DNA of 64,000 bases from Rhodococcus sp. IEGM 1409 (GTDB taxonomy: Bacteria > Actinomycetota > Actinomycetes > Mycobacteriales > Mycobacteriaceae): the NCBI RefSeq assembly GCF_030056735.1, contig NZ_JASHKN010000006.1, forward strand, positions 124,001-188,000, in the 5' to 3' direction. The notes below the pieces were generated by a model that ran no database searches, was not told the origin of the DNA, and worked only from the letters and a program-made list of their open reading frames with translations. Position 1 is the first letter of the stretch, and each line of letters begins with the position of its first letter. The position numbers and the translations under genes are program-made. Of the stretch, positions 52,710 through 61,771 are shown piece after piece.

Positions 52710-53399
52710 TCAGGACACCGAGAGCGCCGTCTGGACCGAATCCTCCGACGGCGACGTCACCTTTGCATCCCGTCCCCACAGCATGTCGAGTGCCGCCTTG
52801 GGTTTGGCGAGAGCCCACTCGCGGGCGGCGTTCTTGATCAGCGTCGCAGTAGCGCACCCACAATCGCTGTTCACACCGTCTGCGTCGATGCCGGCATCTC
52901 GGCACAACGCCACAGCACGAGGTACGTGATACCCCTGGGTGGCGATCAACGCTTTGGTGACACCATACGTATGTATGGCCCGAAAGCAGGTGTCATAGGT
53001 ATCGAGGCCGTACGGATCCCCGACGATGCGACGCTCATCGATTCCCTGCTCCACCAGGTAGTTCGTCATCGCTGCGATCTCGTCACCCGAGCCGCCGTTC
53101 GCGTCACCGGAAACCAGGACCGCTTTTGCCTTCCCCGCTTCCATCAGCTCGACGGCTGCGTCCAGCCGTCCCTTCAGGAACGCCATCGGCTTGCCGTCCT
53201 TGATCTGCGCGCCCAGCACGATCACCACCGGCGCCTCGGGAGCGTCCGCCGCGTCCGACGTATGGCCCGCCGACGCGACGGAAATCCAGACGATCGAGCC
53301 CGCATAGACGACCGCTCCGAGCACGGCGATACCCCCAACCCAACGAGGCCACCTGCGCTTCCGCGGCGGTTTCACTGGATCTGCAGCGGCTTCGTCCAT
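52710..53399 (-). CDS. SanA/ElyC/YdcF (DUF218) family membrane protein
   Basis: 229 residues from ATG 53399; upstream in-frame Met codons overlap the neighbouring relic. A basic N-terminus is followed by one membrane segment (VGGIAVLGAVVYAGSIVWI) and an exported DUF218 domain: VVIVLGAQIKDGKP, LVSGDANGG, and VDPYGLDTYDT-like pattern at VGDPYGLDTYDTCFRA. Related SanA/ElyC proteins affect envelope integrity and glycan-lipid metabolism. Confidence 0.85.
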   Translation of the reverse strand: MDEAAADPVKPPRKRRWPRWVGGIAVLGAVVYAGSIVWISVASAGHTSDAADAPEAPVVIVLGAQIKDGKPMAFLKGRLDAAVELMEAGKAKAVLVSGDANGGSGDEIAAMTNYLVEQGIDERRIVGDPYGLDTYDTCFRAIHTYGVTKALIATQGYHVPRAVALCRDAGIDADGVNSDCGCATATLIKNAAREWALAKPKAALDMLWGRDAKVTSPSEDSVQTALSVS

Positions 53400-53424
53400 T
53401 CGTCGATCAAACCACACGGTTTCT

Positions 53425-53964
53425 TCACCGTTTACGCACTCGGTCGATCCTCCATCCCGCCGCGCCACTGCGCTCGGCCCACAGATCCGAATACTTTCCA
53501 CCTCGCGCGATCAGGTCTTCGTGGGAACCGACCTCCCTGACGCTGCCATCTTCGAGATAGACGATGTGATCAGCTCCTTGGATCGTCGACAAGCGATGAG
53601 CGATCACCACCACCGTTCGGCCACGGGCCAATCGGTGAATCGCCTCCGTGACCGCGACTTCGTTCTCTCCGTCGAGGGCAGAAGTCGCTTCGTCGAGTAG
53701 AACGATCGGAGTGTCCTTGAGAAATGCCCGCGCAATCGAGACCCGCTGACGTTCACCACCGGACAGCAGTGATCCGCCTTCACCCACCCTCGTCTCTTCA
53801 CCGCTCGGCAGACGATCGATCACTTCGTCGAGCCGGGAATCGCTCACCGCTTGGCGGACCTCCGCCTCCGTGGCATCCGATCTCGCTAACCGAACATTCT
53901 CCAGGATGGTGCCGTCGAACAGGTAAACCTGCTGCGAGACAGTCGATATCCGCGCCATCAGTGC
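53425..53964 (-). pseudogene. ABC exporter fragment (C-terminal half of ATPase domain)
   Basis: The coherent sequence begins ALMARISTVSQQVYLFDGTI (Q-loop) and continues through LLSGGERQRVSIARAFLKDT (signature), IVLLDEATSALD (Walker B) and VIAHRLSTI (switch His) to the stop. Everything before it is missing: no membrane domain and no Walker A. Upstream in the same frame the sequence is unrelated. It is therefore a dead remnant of an IrtB/MsbA-type exporter, truncated at about 53970. Confidence 0.75.
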
Positions 53965-54043
53965 CCGTGTTCCGATCACACTCGACCGTGTCCTCGACGG
54001 TCTCGAGGCGCGGCCGGACGCAATCAAAGAGTCACAGAAATGA

Positions 54044-54083
54044 CGAGGGGTCGCTGTCGCACTTATGCGACGGCGACCCCTCG
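54044..54083. terminator. Terminator after lipase gene
   Basis: An 11-bp stem (CGAGGGGTCGC/GCGACCCCTCG) continues, after one mismatch, as GTCGCA/TGCGAC around a CTTA loop. It lies 24 bp downstream of the leftward lipase stop. Confidence 0.7.
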
Positions 54084-54106
54084 GATGATCTGGATTCTCG
54101 GTAGGC

Positions 54107-55270
54107 CTATCGGAACAGGTTCGCGACAAACGGAATCGTGTCGGCCTGCGATTCGACCAAAGCACCGCTGTGATCGGTGTTGTAGGTCTTGAACGTGACC
54201 GGTTCACCGTTGGCCACCAACGCTGCAACCAGCGAAAGTGCAGACGGTGCAGGGACATCCACGTCAAGTAGGCCTTGGCCGATGAAGATGGGGCGGTCGT
54301 ATCCGCTCGTCGGCACACCCATGTAATCGTTCAGCAGACCCTGGAAGTTCGGGATCTGACTGAGCGGGCGGGAGAAGATGTCACCGAGGATCAGATCCTT
54401 GGACGCCTCGTCCAAGTCTGCGGCGCAGAGCTTTTCGGCCGAGTCGACCTTTTCCCTGCCCAAGTCGTTCAGGTAGGAATTCAAGTCGATCTCGGGGTGC
54501 GCTTCCCGCAAGCCCGCGAGGATGTAGAGCGCGTACGACGTCAATCCGCCGCCGAGGGCGATGGGAGGGAAGCCCGGACCGGCAGGCAGGAGCGTCAACT
54601 CGATGTTGGCCGGCACGCCGGTACCCACGCCACCGCGATAATCGAGAGAATCCCCACCGTATTCGGTGGCGTAGCGCGCCGTCGTGATGGCCGCGCCGCC
54701 GCCCTGCGACTGCCCGACCACTGCCCACCGATTCGAGATGGAGGGGTCGATGACCCGGGCCGCCTTGACCGAGTCGACTACGCTGTGCGCCTCCACCTTT
54801 CCATCGAGATAAGGCATCAGTCCCGGTGTTCCCAGACCGACATAGTCGGTGGCGACGACGGCGTAGCCCTCCGAGAGCCAGCGTCCCAGGTACGGGTAGT
54901 CACGTTCGGGCAGGCCGGGACCGACCAGCGAAGGGGCACAGGAATCGTCGAGTCCGGTTGTGCCGTGCGCCCAGGCGATGACGGGCCAACCACCTTCCGG
55001 TGCCGGACCGGCCGGGACGTAGTACGCGCCACTGCTCAGCGCGGGCCCGCCATTGGAACCGATGGTCCAGTACGTGAATCGCTTGGCGTCGGCGGTACCC
55101 GGAATCCACAGATCCTTCGGAAGCGGCTCACTCGACACCACAGTGCCGGTGGCTTGCGACGCGCTCGGTGCCTGTGCGGACGCGATGGGCGCAGCAACGG
55201 CGGAGCCGATCGTTGCAGCACAGAGAGCTGCGATGGATATGCGTGCGAACGACTTCGACTGGAATTTCAC
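54107..55270 (-). CDS. Secreted lipase/esterase (LIP family)
   Basis: 387 residues from GTG 55270. The leader FARISIAALCAATIGSAVAA with an ASA site is a Sec signal peptide. The oxyanion region is VIAWAHGTTG, the nucleophile elbow GQSQGGGAA (Ser), and the end IGQGLLDVDVP and NTDHSG provide Asp and His. This is the secretory lipase family (Candida LipA-like) widespread in mycolata as triacylglycerol lipases. Confidence 0.85.
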   Translation of the reverse strand: MKFQSKSFARISIAALCAATIGSAVAAPIASAQAPSASQATGTVVSSEPLPKDLWIPGTADAKRFTYWTIGSNGGPALSSGAYYVPAGPAPEGGWPVIAWAHGTTGLDDSCAPSLVGPGLPERDYPYLGRWLSEGYAVVATDYVGLGTPGLMPYLDGKVEAHSVVDSVKAARVIDPSISNRWAVVGQSQGGGAAITTARYATEYGGDSLDYRGGVGTGVPANIELTLLPAGPGFPPIALGGGLTSYALYILAGLREAHPEIDLNSYLNDLGREKVDSAEKLCAADLDEASKDLILGDIFSRPLSQIPNFQGLLNDYMGVPTSGYDRPIFIGQGLLDVDVPAPSALSLVAALVANGEPVTFKTYNTDHSGALVESQADTIPFVANLFR

Positions 55271-55445
55271 GTCTGACGACTCCGGTTCTGGCGATGGGCG
55301 ACCTCGTTGGACGCTATCGTAGATTTTGTTTAACCGATCGGTCAAGCAAAATCTTGCAGCTTTGCGACACGTACACGTCGAGATCCCGGCCCCGACTCCG
55401 ACCCAGCATCGAACCGGCACGAAGAAACAGTAGGAGGATGTGTCC

Positions 55446-55886
55446 ATGGCACACGTACAGCGTTTCGACCACATCGGCATCACCGTCGCGGACCTCGAAT
55501 CAGCGACGGCGTTCTTCGTCGGTCTGGGTCTCGAGGTGGAGGGCACCGGATCCGTGGAGGGTGAGTTCGTGGAAACCGTCTGCGGTATCCCTGGAGCCAA
55601 GTGTGAAATCGCAATGCTGCGCCCTCCTGGCGAAGGGTCACGGCTGGAGCTCTCGTCCTTCGTCACGCCCGACCACGTGCCCGGATCGCCGACGGCGATG
55701 GCCAACGAGATCGGGCTGCGCAATGTTTCCTTCGAGGTGGGCGATCTCCAGGCGGCGGTCGACGCGGTGGCAGCGGACGGTTACGGGCTCATCGGCGGGA
55801 TCGGCGAGTACGAGAACAGCGTGCGCATGGCCTACGTACGTGGGCCGGAAGGGATCATCGTGTCCCTGTTCGAGCAGATCACCTGA
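55446..55886 (+). CDS. VOC family (glyoxalase/dioxygenase-like) protein
   Basis: 146 residues. AGGAGG at 55432-55437 sits 8 bp before ATG 55446; an in-frame GTG at 55440 is too close. The vicinal-oxygen-chelate pattern is clear: RFDHIGITVADLESATAFFVGLGLEV, and a second half with RNVSFEVGDLQAAVDAVAADGYGL and GIIVSLFEQ giving the metal-binding Glu. Reaction not deducible. Confidence 0.85.
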   Translation: MAHVQRFDHIGITVADLESATAFFVGLGLEVEGTGSVEGEFVETVCGIPGAKCEIAMLRPPGEGSRLELSSFVTPDHVPGSPTAMANEIGLRNVSFEVGDLQAAVDAVAADGYGLIGGIGEYENSVRMAYVRGPEGIIVSLFEQIT

Positions 55887-55907
55887 AGCGTCACTGCAAT
55901 CGGACCG

Positions 55908-56507
55908 TCAGATCGCCTTCCACGAGCTGACCAGAGCGCCCATCGCGGCCGCGAATTCGGCAAACGCCGCGTCGATCCTGACTCGGTCGCCGGTGGTCAC
56001 CAGATCGAGTGTCAGCCCCCGAACCTGCGCCAACACGATCGTCGCGTAGCGATCAGCGCGATCGGGCGGACATCCATGCGCGAGCGCAGCATCCGCCAAA
56101 CCACCCAACCAGTCCCCCACCACGTGTTCGAGAAACTCGCGATACCGCTCCGGATGCAACAACGCCTGTCCGTAGATTTCGAACATCAACCGAAAATTCG
56201 GCAACGACTCCGCTGAGGTGCGCGCGCTCCAGTAACTCGTCAACATCTCGACGACGTCAGTCCCGGATGAGATGTCGAGTGAAGAACTGTCACGGAGGGC
56301 TGCAACTACTTCCGTGAGCAGTTGTTCTTTCGATCCGAAATGATGAATGAGCGTCGCATGGCTGATCCCGAGGTCCTTGGCCAACGGCCGCATGGACAGT
56401 TCACCGACGCCGTTCGCCGTGACGTACGCGGCTACCTGCGCGAGCAATTCGGCGCGGCGATGCCGGTAACGCAGTTTCCGGCCGTCGATCGGCGTGCTGT
56501 CCTCCAC
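55908..56507 (-). CDS. TetR family transcriptional regulator
   Basis: 199 residues from GTG 56507. The open frame extends far upstream, but that part crosses the FUSC gene and repeat and has no coding character. Helix-turn-helix: GELSMRPLAKDLGISHATLIHHFGSKEQLLTEV. C-terminal helical domain normal. The 17-bp tandem repeats lie directly upstream of its start and may contain its operator. Confidence 0.85.
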   Translation of the reverse strand: MEDSTPIDGRKLRYRHRRAELLAQVAAYVTANGVGELSMRPLAKDLGISHATLIHHFGSKEQLLTEVVAALRDSSSLDISSGTDVVEMLTSYWSARTSAESLPNFRLMFEIYGQALLHPERYREFLEHVVGDWLGGLADAALAHGCPPDRADRYATIVLAQVRGLTLDLVTTGDRVRIDAAFAEFAAAMGALVSSWKAI

Positions 56508-56522
56508 CTGCAGGAGCCTACG

Positions 56523-56607
56523 CAGTACCGGAAACACAGCAGTACCGGAAACACAGCAGTACCGGAAACACGGCAGTACCGGAAACACGGCAGTATCGGT
56601 TACACGG
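56523..56607. repeat. Five tandem 17-bp repeats
   Basis: The unit CAGTACCGGAAACACAG is repeated head to tail five times; the last copy (CAGTATCGGTTACACGG) is degraded. It fills the space between the leftward FUSC and TetR genes and overlaps the last 8 bases of FUSC. It may be operator sites or a slippage-generated repeat. Confidence 0.85.
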
Positions 56608-58033
56608 TGACGTGCTGGCGATCCGAGCGGCTGATCGTGACAGCTGCGACGACAACACCGATCACCACGCCGATGAGAGTGTCCGCAACGCGAGCCACTG
56701 CCGCTTCGGTCCCGATCGGAGCGCTGAAACCGATGAGGAGCAGTGCCATCGGGGTAACGGCCAGTGATGTCAGTGCATAGTTCTTGATCACGAGCAGCTC
56801 CGCAGCAGTTTGCAGAATCACGACCACGGCAACCGCTTGCCAGTAGCCGAGCGTCAACGCGATGAGAGCAGCAGCGACGACGGCGCCACCGACGTTTCCC
56901 ACCAACCGCTGAATCCCGCGCTGGACGGTCTGCTTGTAGTTCAGCCCCTGCATCGCTGCGATCGCACCCATCGACGCCCAGAGTGGATGCTCCAACCCGG
57001 CTCCCGCCGCGAGCCAACCGGCCAGAGCCGACGCTGCCACGATGCGGAGAGCATTCATCCGCACCGGGCGCGAATACAGCCGATTCAGTCCCTCGAGAAA
57101 ATAGCCTTCGGGTGCGGCCAGGGTCTGTGCCGGCGCGAGATCGTGTTCGATCATGCTGGAACGCTTGAGCTTCCGAAGCTCCTTCTCGTGCCGAGCGATG
57201 CTGCGAATCAGGGTGGCGTCGGCGTGCAGCTGCCACTCCTGAACTGCCGCTTCTGCTTCGTCGAGCACTGCGACCAGTTCGCGTCCGTGATCGACGGTCG
57301 ACTTGATCCGGCCACTCGACGCAATGACAAAGCGCGCGTTGGCAATCGATGCGAGTGCTGGGTCCACTCCGTCTTTGCCGGACTGTTCGAGGCGCCCCAC
57401 GGCAGAGACGGCACGAGCCACTGCCAGGCGAGCAGGTCCCATCGGCAACACAAGTGCCGGAAGCATCGCGGCTACCCACCCGACCAGAACTCCGAGCGCA
57501 CCGACAGTCACCAACCTCGCCAAATCATCGACGCTGGAAGCGTATCCGGCTGCACCGGTCGCCGCGAAGACGAGGATGACGGGCCCCGGCCCGGTGATCC
57601 GGAAGCCCGACATGAAGCAATACGACGCACCGGCAAGCAACGACAGGATGCCGATCTGCAACCACATCGGAACGCCCGCGACACCCATGGCGCCGCCGAA
57701 GGCAATCGAAACCACCAGTGCAGCACCCACCATTGCCAGCTTGCCGGCCAACCGTGGATACGGCTCGTACCTGCCGAATGCGGCACACAGCGCACCCAAG
57801 GCCGCGAAGCCGGCCAATTCCCGATGCCCGAGCAGTCCGCCGACCACGAGGACCACGGCGGTGGCGAGTCCGACCCTGATCGCGGGGGCGATGGTCGCGT
57901 CCGCGGATCCGATGCGAAAAGCCGCTCGCCACGTCGCCCCGGAGACGGTATGTGCAATGGCCTCACTCGAATGAGTGAGGCGGCTGGGCGTCCTGGCTGC
58001 GGTTTCGGTTCGGGTCACCCATCCAGCATACAT
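56600..58033 (-). CDS. FUSC family aromatic-acid exporter
   Basis: 477 residues with two blocks of membrane segments (residues about 40-190 and 335-460) separated by a soluble helical region, the usual FUSC/fusaric-acid resistance layout. The second block contains HPLWASMGAIAAMQGLNYKQTVQRGIQRLVGNVGGAVV, the family's most conserved stretch. Such proteins export aromatic acids. A MarR palindrome starts at the base next to its ATG, so the divergent MarR protein likely represses it. Confidence 0.85.
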   Translation of the reverse strand: MYAGWVTRTETAARTPSRLTHSSEAIAHTVSGATWRAAFRIGSADATIAPAIRVGLATAVVLVVGGLLGHRELAGFAALGALCAAFGRYEPYPRLAGKLAMVGAALVVSIAFGGAMGVAGVPMWLQIGILSLLAGASYCFMSGFRITGPGPVILVFAATGAAGYASSVDDLARLVTVGALGVLVGWVAAMLPALVLPMGPARLAVARAVSAVGRLEQSGKDGVDPALASIANARFVIASSGRIKSTVDHGRELVAVLDEAEAAVQEWQLHADATLIRSIARHEKELRKLKRSSMIEHDLAPAQTLAAPEGYFLEGLNRLYSRPVRMNALRIVAASALAGWLAAGAGLEHPLWASMGAIAAMQGLNYKQTVQRGIQRLVGNVGGAVVAAALIALTLGYWQAVAVVVILQTAAELLVIKNYALTSLAVTPMALLLIGFSAPIGTEAAVARVADTLIGVVIGVVVAAVTISRSDRQHVTV

Positions 58034-58064
58034 TTACTTCACTAGTAAATTACTTGTGAAGTAA
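58034..58064. promoter_or_regulatory. Putative MarR operator
   Basis: TTACTTCAC (58034-58042) and GTGAAGTAA (58056-58064) are perfect inverted arms with a 13-bp spacer that itself contains TAGTAAATTACTT. The site abuts the FUSC start and lies 27 bp before the MarR start, in position to control both. Confidence 0.65.
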
Positions 58065-58091
58065 TGTGAAATCTGTCGCTAAGATGGGGCC

Positions 58092-58607
58092 ATGGGCGCG
58101 GCGAACAGATCCGAAGACGACTTCATCGACAAAGTCCGTCGCGAATGGAAGCGCGCCTACCCCGAGTTCGACACCGCCCCCGTCGAGGTGATGGGCCGGA
58201 TCGCCCGCATCAACGCGCAGTCTCTTCACCAACTCGACCGGGCGCTGGCATCCAGCGGAGTCTCTCGAGCCGAATTCGACGTGATGAGCGCACTCGCTCG
58301 CAGCGACCGTCCCCTGCGAGCGAGCGAGGTCACCGCCGTCACCATGGTCAGCGGCGCCGCCACCACGAAACACGCCGACCGCCTGGCCAAACTGGGCTTT
58401 GTCGAGCGTCAGCGTTTCGAACACGACGGGCGGGTGGTTCTGCTTCAACTCACCGATGCCGGTCGCGCATTGGTCGAGGCAGAGTTTCCCCGACGAGTCG
58501 AGCGAGACCGTCAAGTACTCACCGGACTGGACGAGAGCGAACGAGCCCAATTGACGGCACTGCTCAAACGAATCTCACTCAACATCGACTCGGGGATCTG
58601 GGACTGA
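58092..58607 (+). CDS. MarR family transcriptional regulator
   Basis: 171 residues. Winged helix: FDVMSALARSDRPLRASEVTAVTMVSGAATTKHADRLAKLGFVERQRFEHDGRVVLLQLTDAG, with the D-x-R wing. Divergent from the FUSC exporter, with a shared palindromic site; the usual arrangement is repression of the exporter relieved by aromatic compounds. Confidence 0.9.
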   Translation: MGAANRSEDDFIDKVRREWKRAYPEFDTAPVEVMGRIARINAQSLHQLDRALASSGVSRAEFDVMSALARSDRPLRASEVTAVTMVSGAATTKHADRLAKLGFVERQRFEHDGRVVLLQLTDAGRALVEAEFPRRVERDRQVLTGLDESERAQLTALLKRISLNIDSGIWD

Positions 58608-58608
58608 C

Positions 58609-59013
58609 CTACTTCGGCAGCGGTACGTTCTGCAACCGCACCTGACCGCGCGCCACCTCTTTGCCCGATTCCGGATCGGTGATGACCACCGACCACAACT
58701 GCTGAACCCGTCCTTGCTGAATTGGGAGAGCCACGACGTCCACGCGCCCACCCGTGCGGGCGCGCAGAAAATCCGTTCCGTTGTGCACTCCGACGGCGAA
58801 TTCGCCACGGTCCGCCACTGCGGTACTCGCTCCGATGCTCGCGGCCGACTCGACGGCAGTCGTGTAAACGCCGCCGTGCACAACGCCCCACGGAGTGTGG
58901 TGTGCCTCGGACAGATCGATGTGCCCGACAACCTTGGTGCCGGACACCTCGTCCAGTTGCAATCCGGCGGCACTGACAAACCCGCTTGCTGCCTCGAGAT
59001 TCAATTCCGTCAT
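58609..59013 (-). CDS. PaaI family hot-dog thioesterase
   Basis: 134 residues. The thioesterase signature HHTPWGVVHGGVYTTAVESAAS (G-x-x-H-G-G with downstream Glu) is clear. Such enzymes hydrolyse aryl- or acyl-CoA thioesters. Convergent with MarR (1 bp between ends) and divergent from an HxlR regulator with a palindrome between. Confidence 0.85.
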   Translation of the reverse strand: MTELNLEAASGFVSAAGLQLDEVSGTKVVGHIDLSEAHHTPWGVVHGGVYTTAVESAASIGASTAVADRGEFAVGVHNGTDFLRARTGGRVDVVALPIQQGRVQQLWSVVITDPESGKEVARGQVRLQNVPLPK

Positions 59014-59084
59014 GACGATCCCTCATCTGCTCGGTTGGATTTCTCGACCCACCTTCCGCCCCGAAATACGTACCGTCAAGTGCT

Positions 59085-59103
59085 AAGTTGGATTTCCCAA
59101 CTT
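59085..59103. promoter_or_regulatory. Putative HxlR operator
   Basis: AAGTTGG-ATTTC-CCAACTT, perfect 7-bp arms, 32 bp before the HxlR start and between it and the divergent thioesterase. A related half site (TTGGATTTC) recurs about 50 bp to the left. Confidence 0.6.
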
Positions 59104-59134
59104 ATATTTCCAACCAGCAAGGGACCCAGACACG

Positions 59135-59575
59135 ATGGCGACAAAAGGACGTAACTGCTCCATCGCCAACGCCTTGGAAATCGTGGGCGAGAAATGGTCC
59201 CTACTCGTACTGAGAGAAATCGTCCTCGGGCAACGACGGTTCGACGAGATCGCCGCGGGCACGGGAGCCAGCCGCGACATCCTCGCGGCGCGTCTGCGCA
59301 CCCTTGTCGACGCCGACGTACTCGCCAAGCGTCGGTACGAAGAACATCCACCGCGCTACGAATACGTCGCCACCGAATCAGGGAAGGCTCTCTACCCGAT
59401 CCTGATGGCGCTCATGGAATGGGGAGACACCTTTGCGACGACGGGTCCACCGCCAACCGTCGTCGAGCATCGTTGCGGTGAAATCCTGCACGCCCAAGTT
59501 GTGTGCGCACACTGCAAAGAGCCGCTGGCCGCCAGAGACGCGCACGTAGTCGAACTCTCGCCACCTGCTCGATAG
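59135..59575 (+). CDS. HxlR family transcriptional regulator
   Basis: 146 residues. The N-terminal Cys (NCSIANALEIVGEKWSLLVLREI) and winged helix (GASRDILAARLRTLVDADVLAKRRYEEHPPRYEYVATESG) are typical. The C-terminus has C-x-x-C-like CAHCKEPL plus an earlier Cys in EHRCGE, a possible zinc or redox site found in longer HxlR members. Likely controls itself and the divergent thioesterase. Confidence 0.9.
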   Translation: MATKGRNCSIANALEIVGEKWSLLVLREIVLGQRRFDEIAAGTGASRDILAARLRTLVDADVLAKRRYEEHPPRYEYVATESGKALYPILMALMEWGDTFATTGPPPTVVEHRCGEILHAQVVCAHCKEPLAARDAHVVELSPPAR

Positions 59576-59577
59576 CG

Positions 59578-60033
59578 TCAACGTCCGGGTGGAAACCCGC
59601 CGGTTGCGATCGGACCCCACGAATCGACGGTGACACGGATCAGGCTCTTGCCCTGCTTGCGCATGGCTTCGCGGTACTCGTCCCAGTCGGGATGATCACC
59701 GGCGATGGATCGGTAGTAGTCGACCAACGGTTCCACCGAGTCCGGGAGATCGATCAACTCCGCGGTTCCATTGACCTGGACGTACGGACCGTTCCACTCG
59801 TCAGAGTGGATACACAGAGACACCGCCGGTGTCCGTCGAACATTCGCCGCCTTGGCCCGTTCCGGGTACGTGGAGATGACGATCCGCCCCTCGTCGTCAA
59901 CTCCACACGTCACCGGAGAGATCTGCAGCTCGCCCGATTTCTTGACCGTGACGAACGTGGCCCGATGGCGCGGCCTGATGAATTCGAGGAGTTCGGCAAA
60001 CGACACACGATCTGCGCTGGCGATCTTGGACAT
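59578..60033 (-). CDS. PPOX-class F420-dependent oxidoreductase (Rv1155-like)
   Basis: 151 residues of the split-barrel flavin/deazaflavin fold: FVTVKKSGELQISPVTCGVDDEGRIVISTYPERAKAANVRRTPAVSLCI, and the C-terminal SWGPIATGGFPPGR. Mycobacterial Rv1155-type proteins use F420H2. Convergent with HxlR, 2 bp between stops. Confidence 0.85.
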   Translation of the reverse strand: MSKIASADRVSFAELLEFIRPRHRATFVTVKKSGELQISPVTCGVDDEGRIVISTYPERAKAANVRRTPAVSLCIHSDEWNGPYVQVNGTAELIDLPDSVEPLVDYYRSIAGDHPDWDEYREAMRKQGKSLIRVTVDSWGPIATGGFPPGR

Positions 60034-60066
60034 GACCTCAGCCTAATTCGATTTACGAGCGAACGC

Positions 60067-60576
60067 TCAGGGCATCTCGATGGTCTGAGCACGTGCGATT
60101 TCGCCGATTGCGCGAATGATGTACGCGCTCTGAGCTTTCTTCACTCCGGTGGACAAGCTCCCGATGACCAGGACCGCCGAACGTAGGTAGGCGCCGTGCC
60201 CGATGCGGAACGAATCGTCTTCCAGATCCGAGATCCCGAGCGCCCCGGTGTAGACCGCAGCAAGCGCCTGCACGTCCAGATCCGGCAGCCACACGATCGT
60301 GGACTTGGCGCAGGCAGTCAGCGCATCCTGCACGTCCTCGCTGGACAAGCCGTCCGGATGCGTATCCTCGAGCAATTCGCGCACGATCGCCGCGTGAACG
60401 GAGCTGACCTGCTCGAAGGAGAGCCCGCGTAGTTCTTCGACGGCGGCGAGCAATCCGTCACGATTTGCCGCCCGCACCGCGGCGAGTGCGTCGGCCGTGG
60501 CTTCGGCGATGTCGCGGGCAACATTCGGCCAAGCCGTCGGCCAGCTCTCTTCGGGCGTCCGCTGTTCGGGCATCAT
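60067..60576 (-). CDS. Hypothetical protein
   Basis: 169 residues; two adjacent ATG codons at 60576 and 60573 follow a GAGGAG site. Mostly helical and acidic, with LRGLSFEQVSSVHAAIVRELLEDTHPDGLSSEDVQDAL and a C-terminal HGAYLRSAVLVIGSLS. No transmembrane segment or catalytic motif seen; family not recognised, but codon use and ribosome site support a real gene. Confidence 0.7.
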   Translation of the reverse strand: MMPEQRTPEESWPTAWPNVARDIAEATADALAAVRAANRDGLLAAVEELRGLSFEQVSSVHAAIVRELLEDTHPDGLSSEDVQDALTACAKSTIVWLPDLDVQALAAVYTGALGISDLEDDSFRIGHGAYLRSAVLVIGSLSTGVKKAQSAYIIRAIGEIARAQTIEMP

Positions 60577-60646
60577 CGTCGTGTCTCCTCGGTCTTCGCG
60601 TTCACGCGGAAGCCTGCCACAGCCCACCGACAGGCCGGGCGTTCCG

Positions 60647-61462
60647 TCAGCGCAGCCGCTCCAACAAGGACATTGCGTTATGCGGCGCAAAGCCTTTCAT
60701 GTCGTTGTCGAAGTAGACGTACACGTCGAGGCCCTCGCCCGTCCAGGCCTGAAATCGCTTGGACCACTTGTCCAGAGCTTCGTCGGTGTACCCACTCGCA
60801 TACAGCTCCTTGTCCCCGTGCATCCGCACATAGACAAAATCGGTCGTCGGAGTGGTGATGCGGGGGTACCTGCCGGCGGTGTCTGCAACGACGAAACCGA
60901 TGGAGTGCTCGCGCATCAGATCCACGGCTTCGTCGGTCTCGAAGCTGGCATGCCGCGCCTCCACCGCGTAACGGATCGGCACGTCCTGCTCGGTCTGGGC
61001 GAACACTCGATCGTCGGTCAGCTTGTCGTCGTGCTGAGCTGCCAGATCAGCTGCAGCCTTCGTGGTGCGGGGAAGACCGTCGAAGAAGTCCGCCAACCGT
61101 TGCGGTTCGAACTTCAGCGTCGGAGGTAGTTGCCACAGAATCGGCCCGAGCTTGGGACCGAGAGCGAGCGTCCCGGCGGCGAAGAAGTTCGCGAGCCCGT
61201 CGCGGGCGTCGAGCAGTCGTTTCATGTGCGTGATGTACCGGCCACCCTTGATCGCGAACACAAAATCTTCGGGCGTCTCGCTACGCCATTTGATGTAGCT
61301 TTCCGGCTTCTGTAGCGCATAGAACGAGCCATTGATCTCGATCGATGTCAATCTCTCTGCGGCATAAGACAATTCTTTGCGGTGAGCGAGGCCTTTCGGA
61401 TAAAAATCTCCGCGCCACGCGGGATACGTCCACCCGGAGATACCTACCCGAATATCTGCCAT
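60647..61462 (-). CDS. DUF72 family protein
   Basis: 271 residues. The DUF72 TIM-barrel signature is unmistakable: VGISGWTYPAWRGDFYPKGLA at the start, INGSFYALQKPESYIKW, FVFAIKGGRYITHMKRL, then YAVEARHASF and YVYFDNDMKGFAPHNA at the end. YecE-like; biochemical role unknown. Confidence 0.9.
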   Translation of the reverse strand: MADIRVGISGWTYPAWRGDFYPKGLAHRKELSYAAERLTSIEINGSFYALQKPESYIKWRSETPEDFVFAIKGGRYITHMKRLLDARDGLANFFAAGTLALGPKLGPILWQLPPTLKFEPQRLADFFDGLPRTTKAAADLAAQHDDKLTDDRVFAQTEQDVPIRYAVEARHASFETDEAVDLMREHSIGFVVADTAGRYPRITTPTTDFVYVRMHGDKELYASGYTDEALDKWSKRFQAWTGEGLDVYVYFDNDMKGFAPHNAMSLLERLR

Positions 61463-61507
61463 CGCTTCAGACTAAGCGGCGGTCGAGTGTTTTTACACTC
61501 CGTGTTT

Positions 61508-61690
61508 TCAAACTCCGGCACTGAGCGCGACGGAGACCGGTACGACGGTCAGGCACACCACCGCGGCTACGAACAATGCGATCACGAGGCGACGATCCCA
61601 TTTTCCGCGCGCACCACTGGCAGCCAGCATGAAAATCACGAAACCTACACACACGGACACGATAGTCACGATCACCGGAGTTCCAACCAT
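61508..61690 (-). CDS. Small two-span membrane protein
   Basis: 60 residues: VIVTIVSVCVGFVIFMLAAS, a short basic loop GARGKWDRR, then LVIALFVAAVVCLTVVPVSV. Two membrane helices with a positive cytosolic loop. No family recognised; reading frame and composition favour a real gene. Confidence 0.5.
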   Translation of the reverse strand: MVGTPVIVTIVSVCVGFVIFMLAASGARGKWDRRLVIALFVAAVVCLTVVPVSVALSAGV

Positions 61691-61771
61691 GCCGTGATTG
61701 TCCCCTACCCATTGCCACCGAGCGCCCTACGGGTACACGATCGAAGTACCCATCCCGAGCAAGGAGTGGAA

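Noticed and set aside
56523..56607. Repeat considered as a CRISPR array
   Set aside because: Units are contiguous without spacers and only 17 bp long; no cas genes nearby.
56508..57479. Long reverse open frame continuing upstream of the TetR gene
   Set aside because: It crosses the tandem repeat and runs in another frame through the well-supported FUSC gene; composition is Arg/Ser-rich without domain features.
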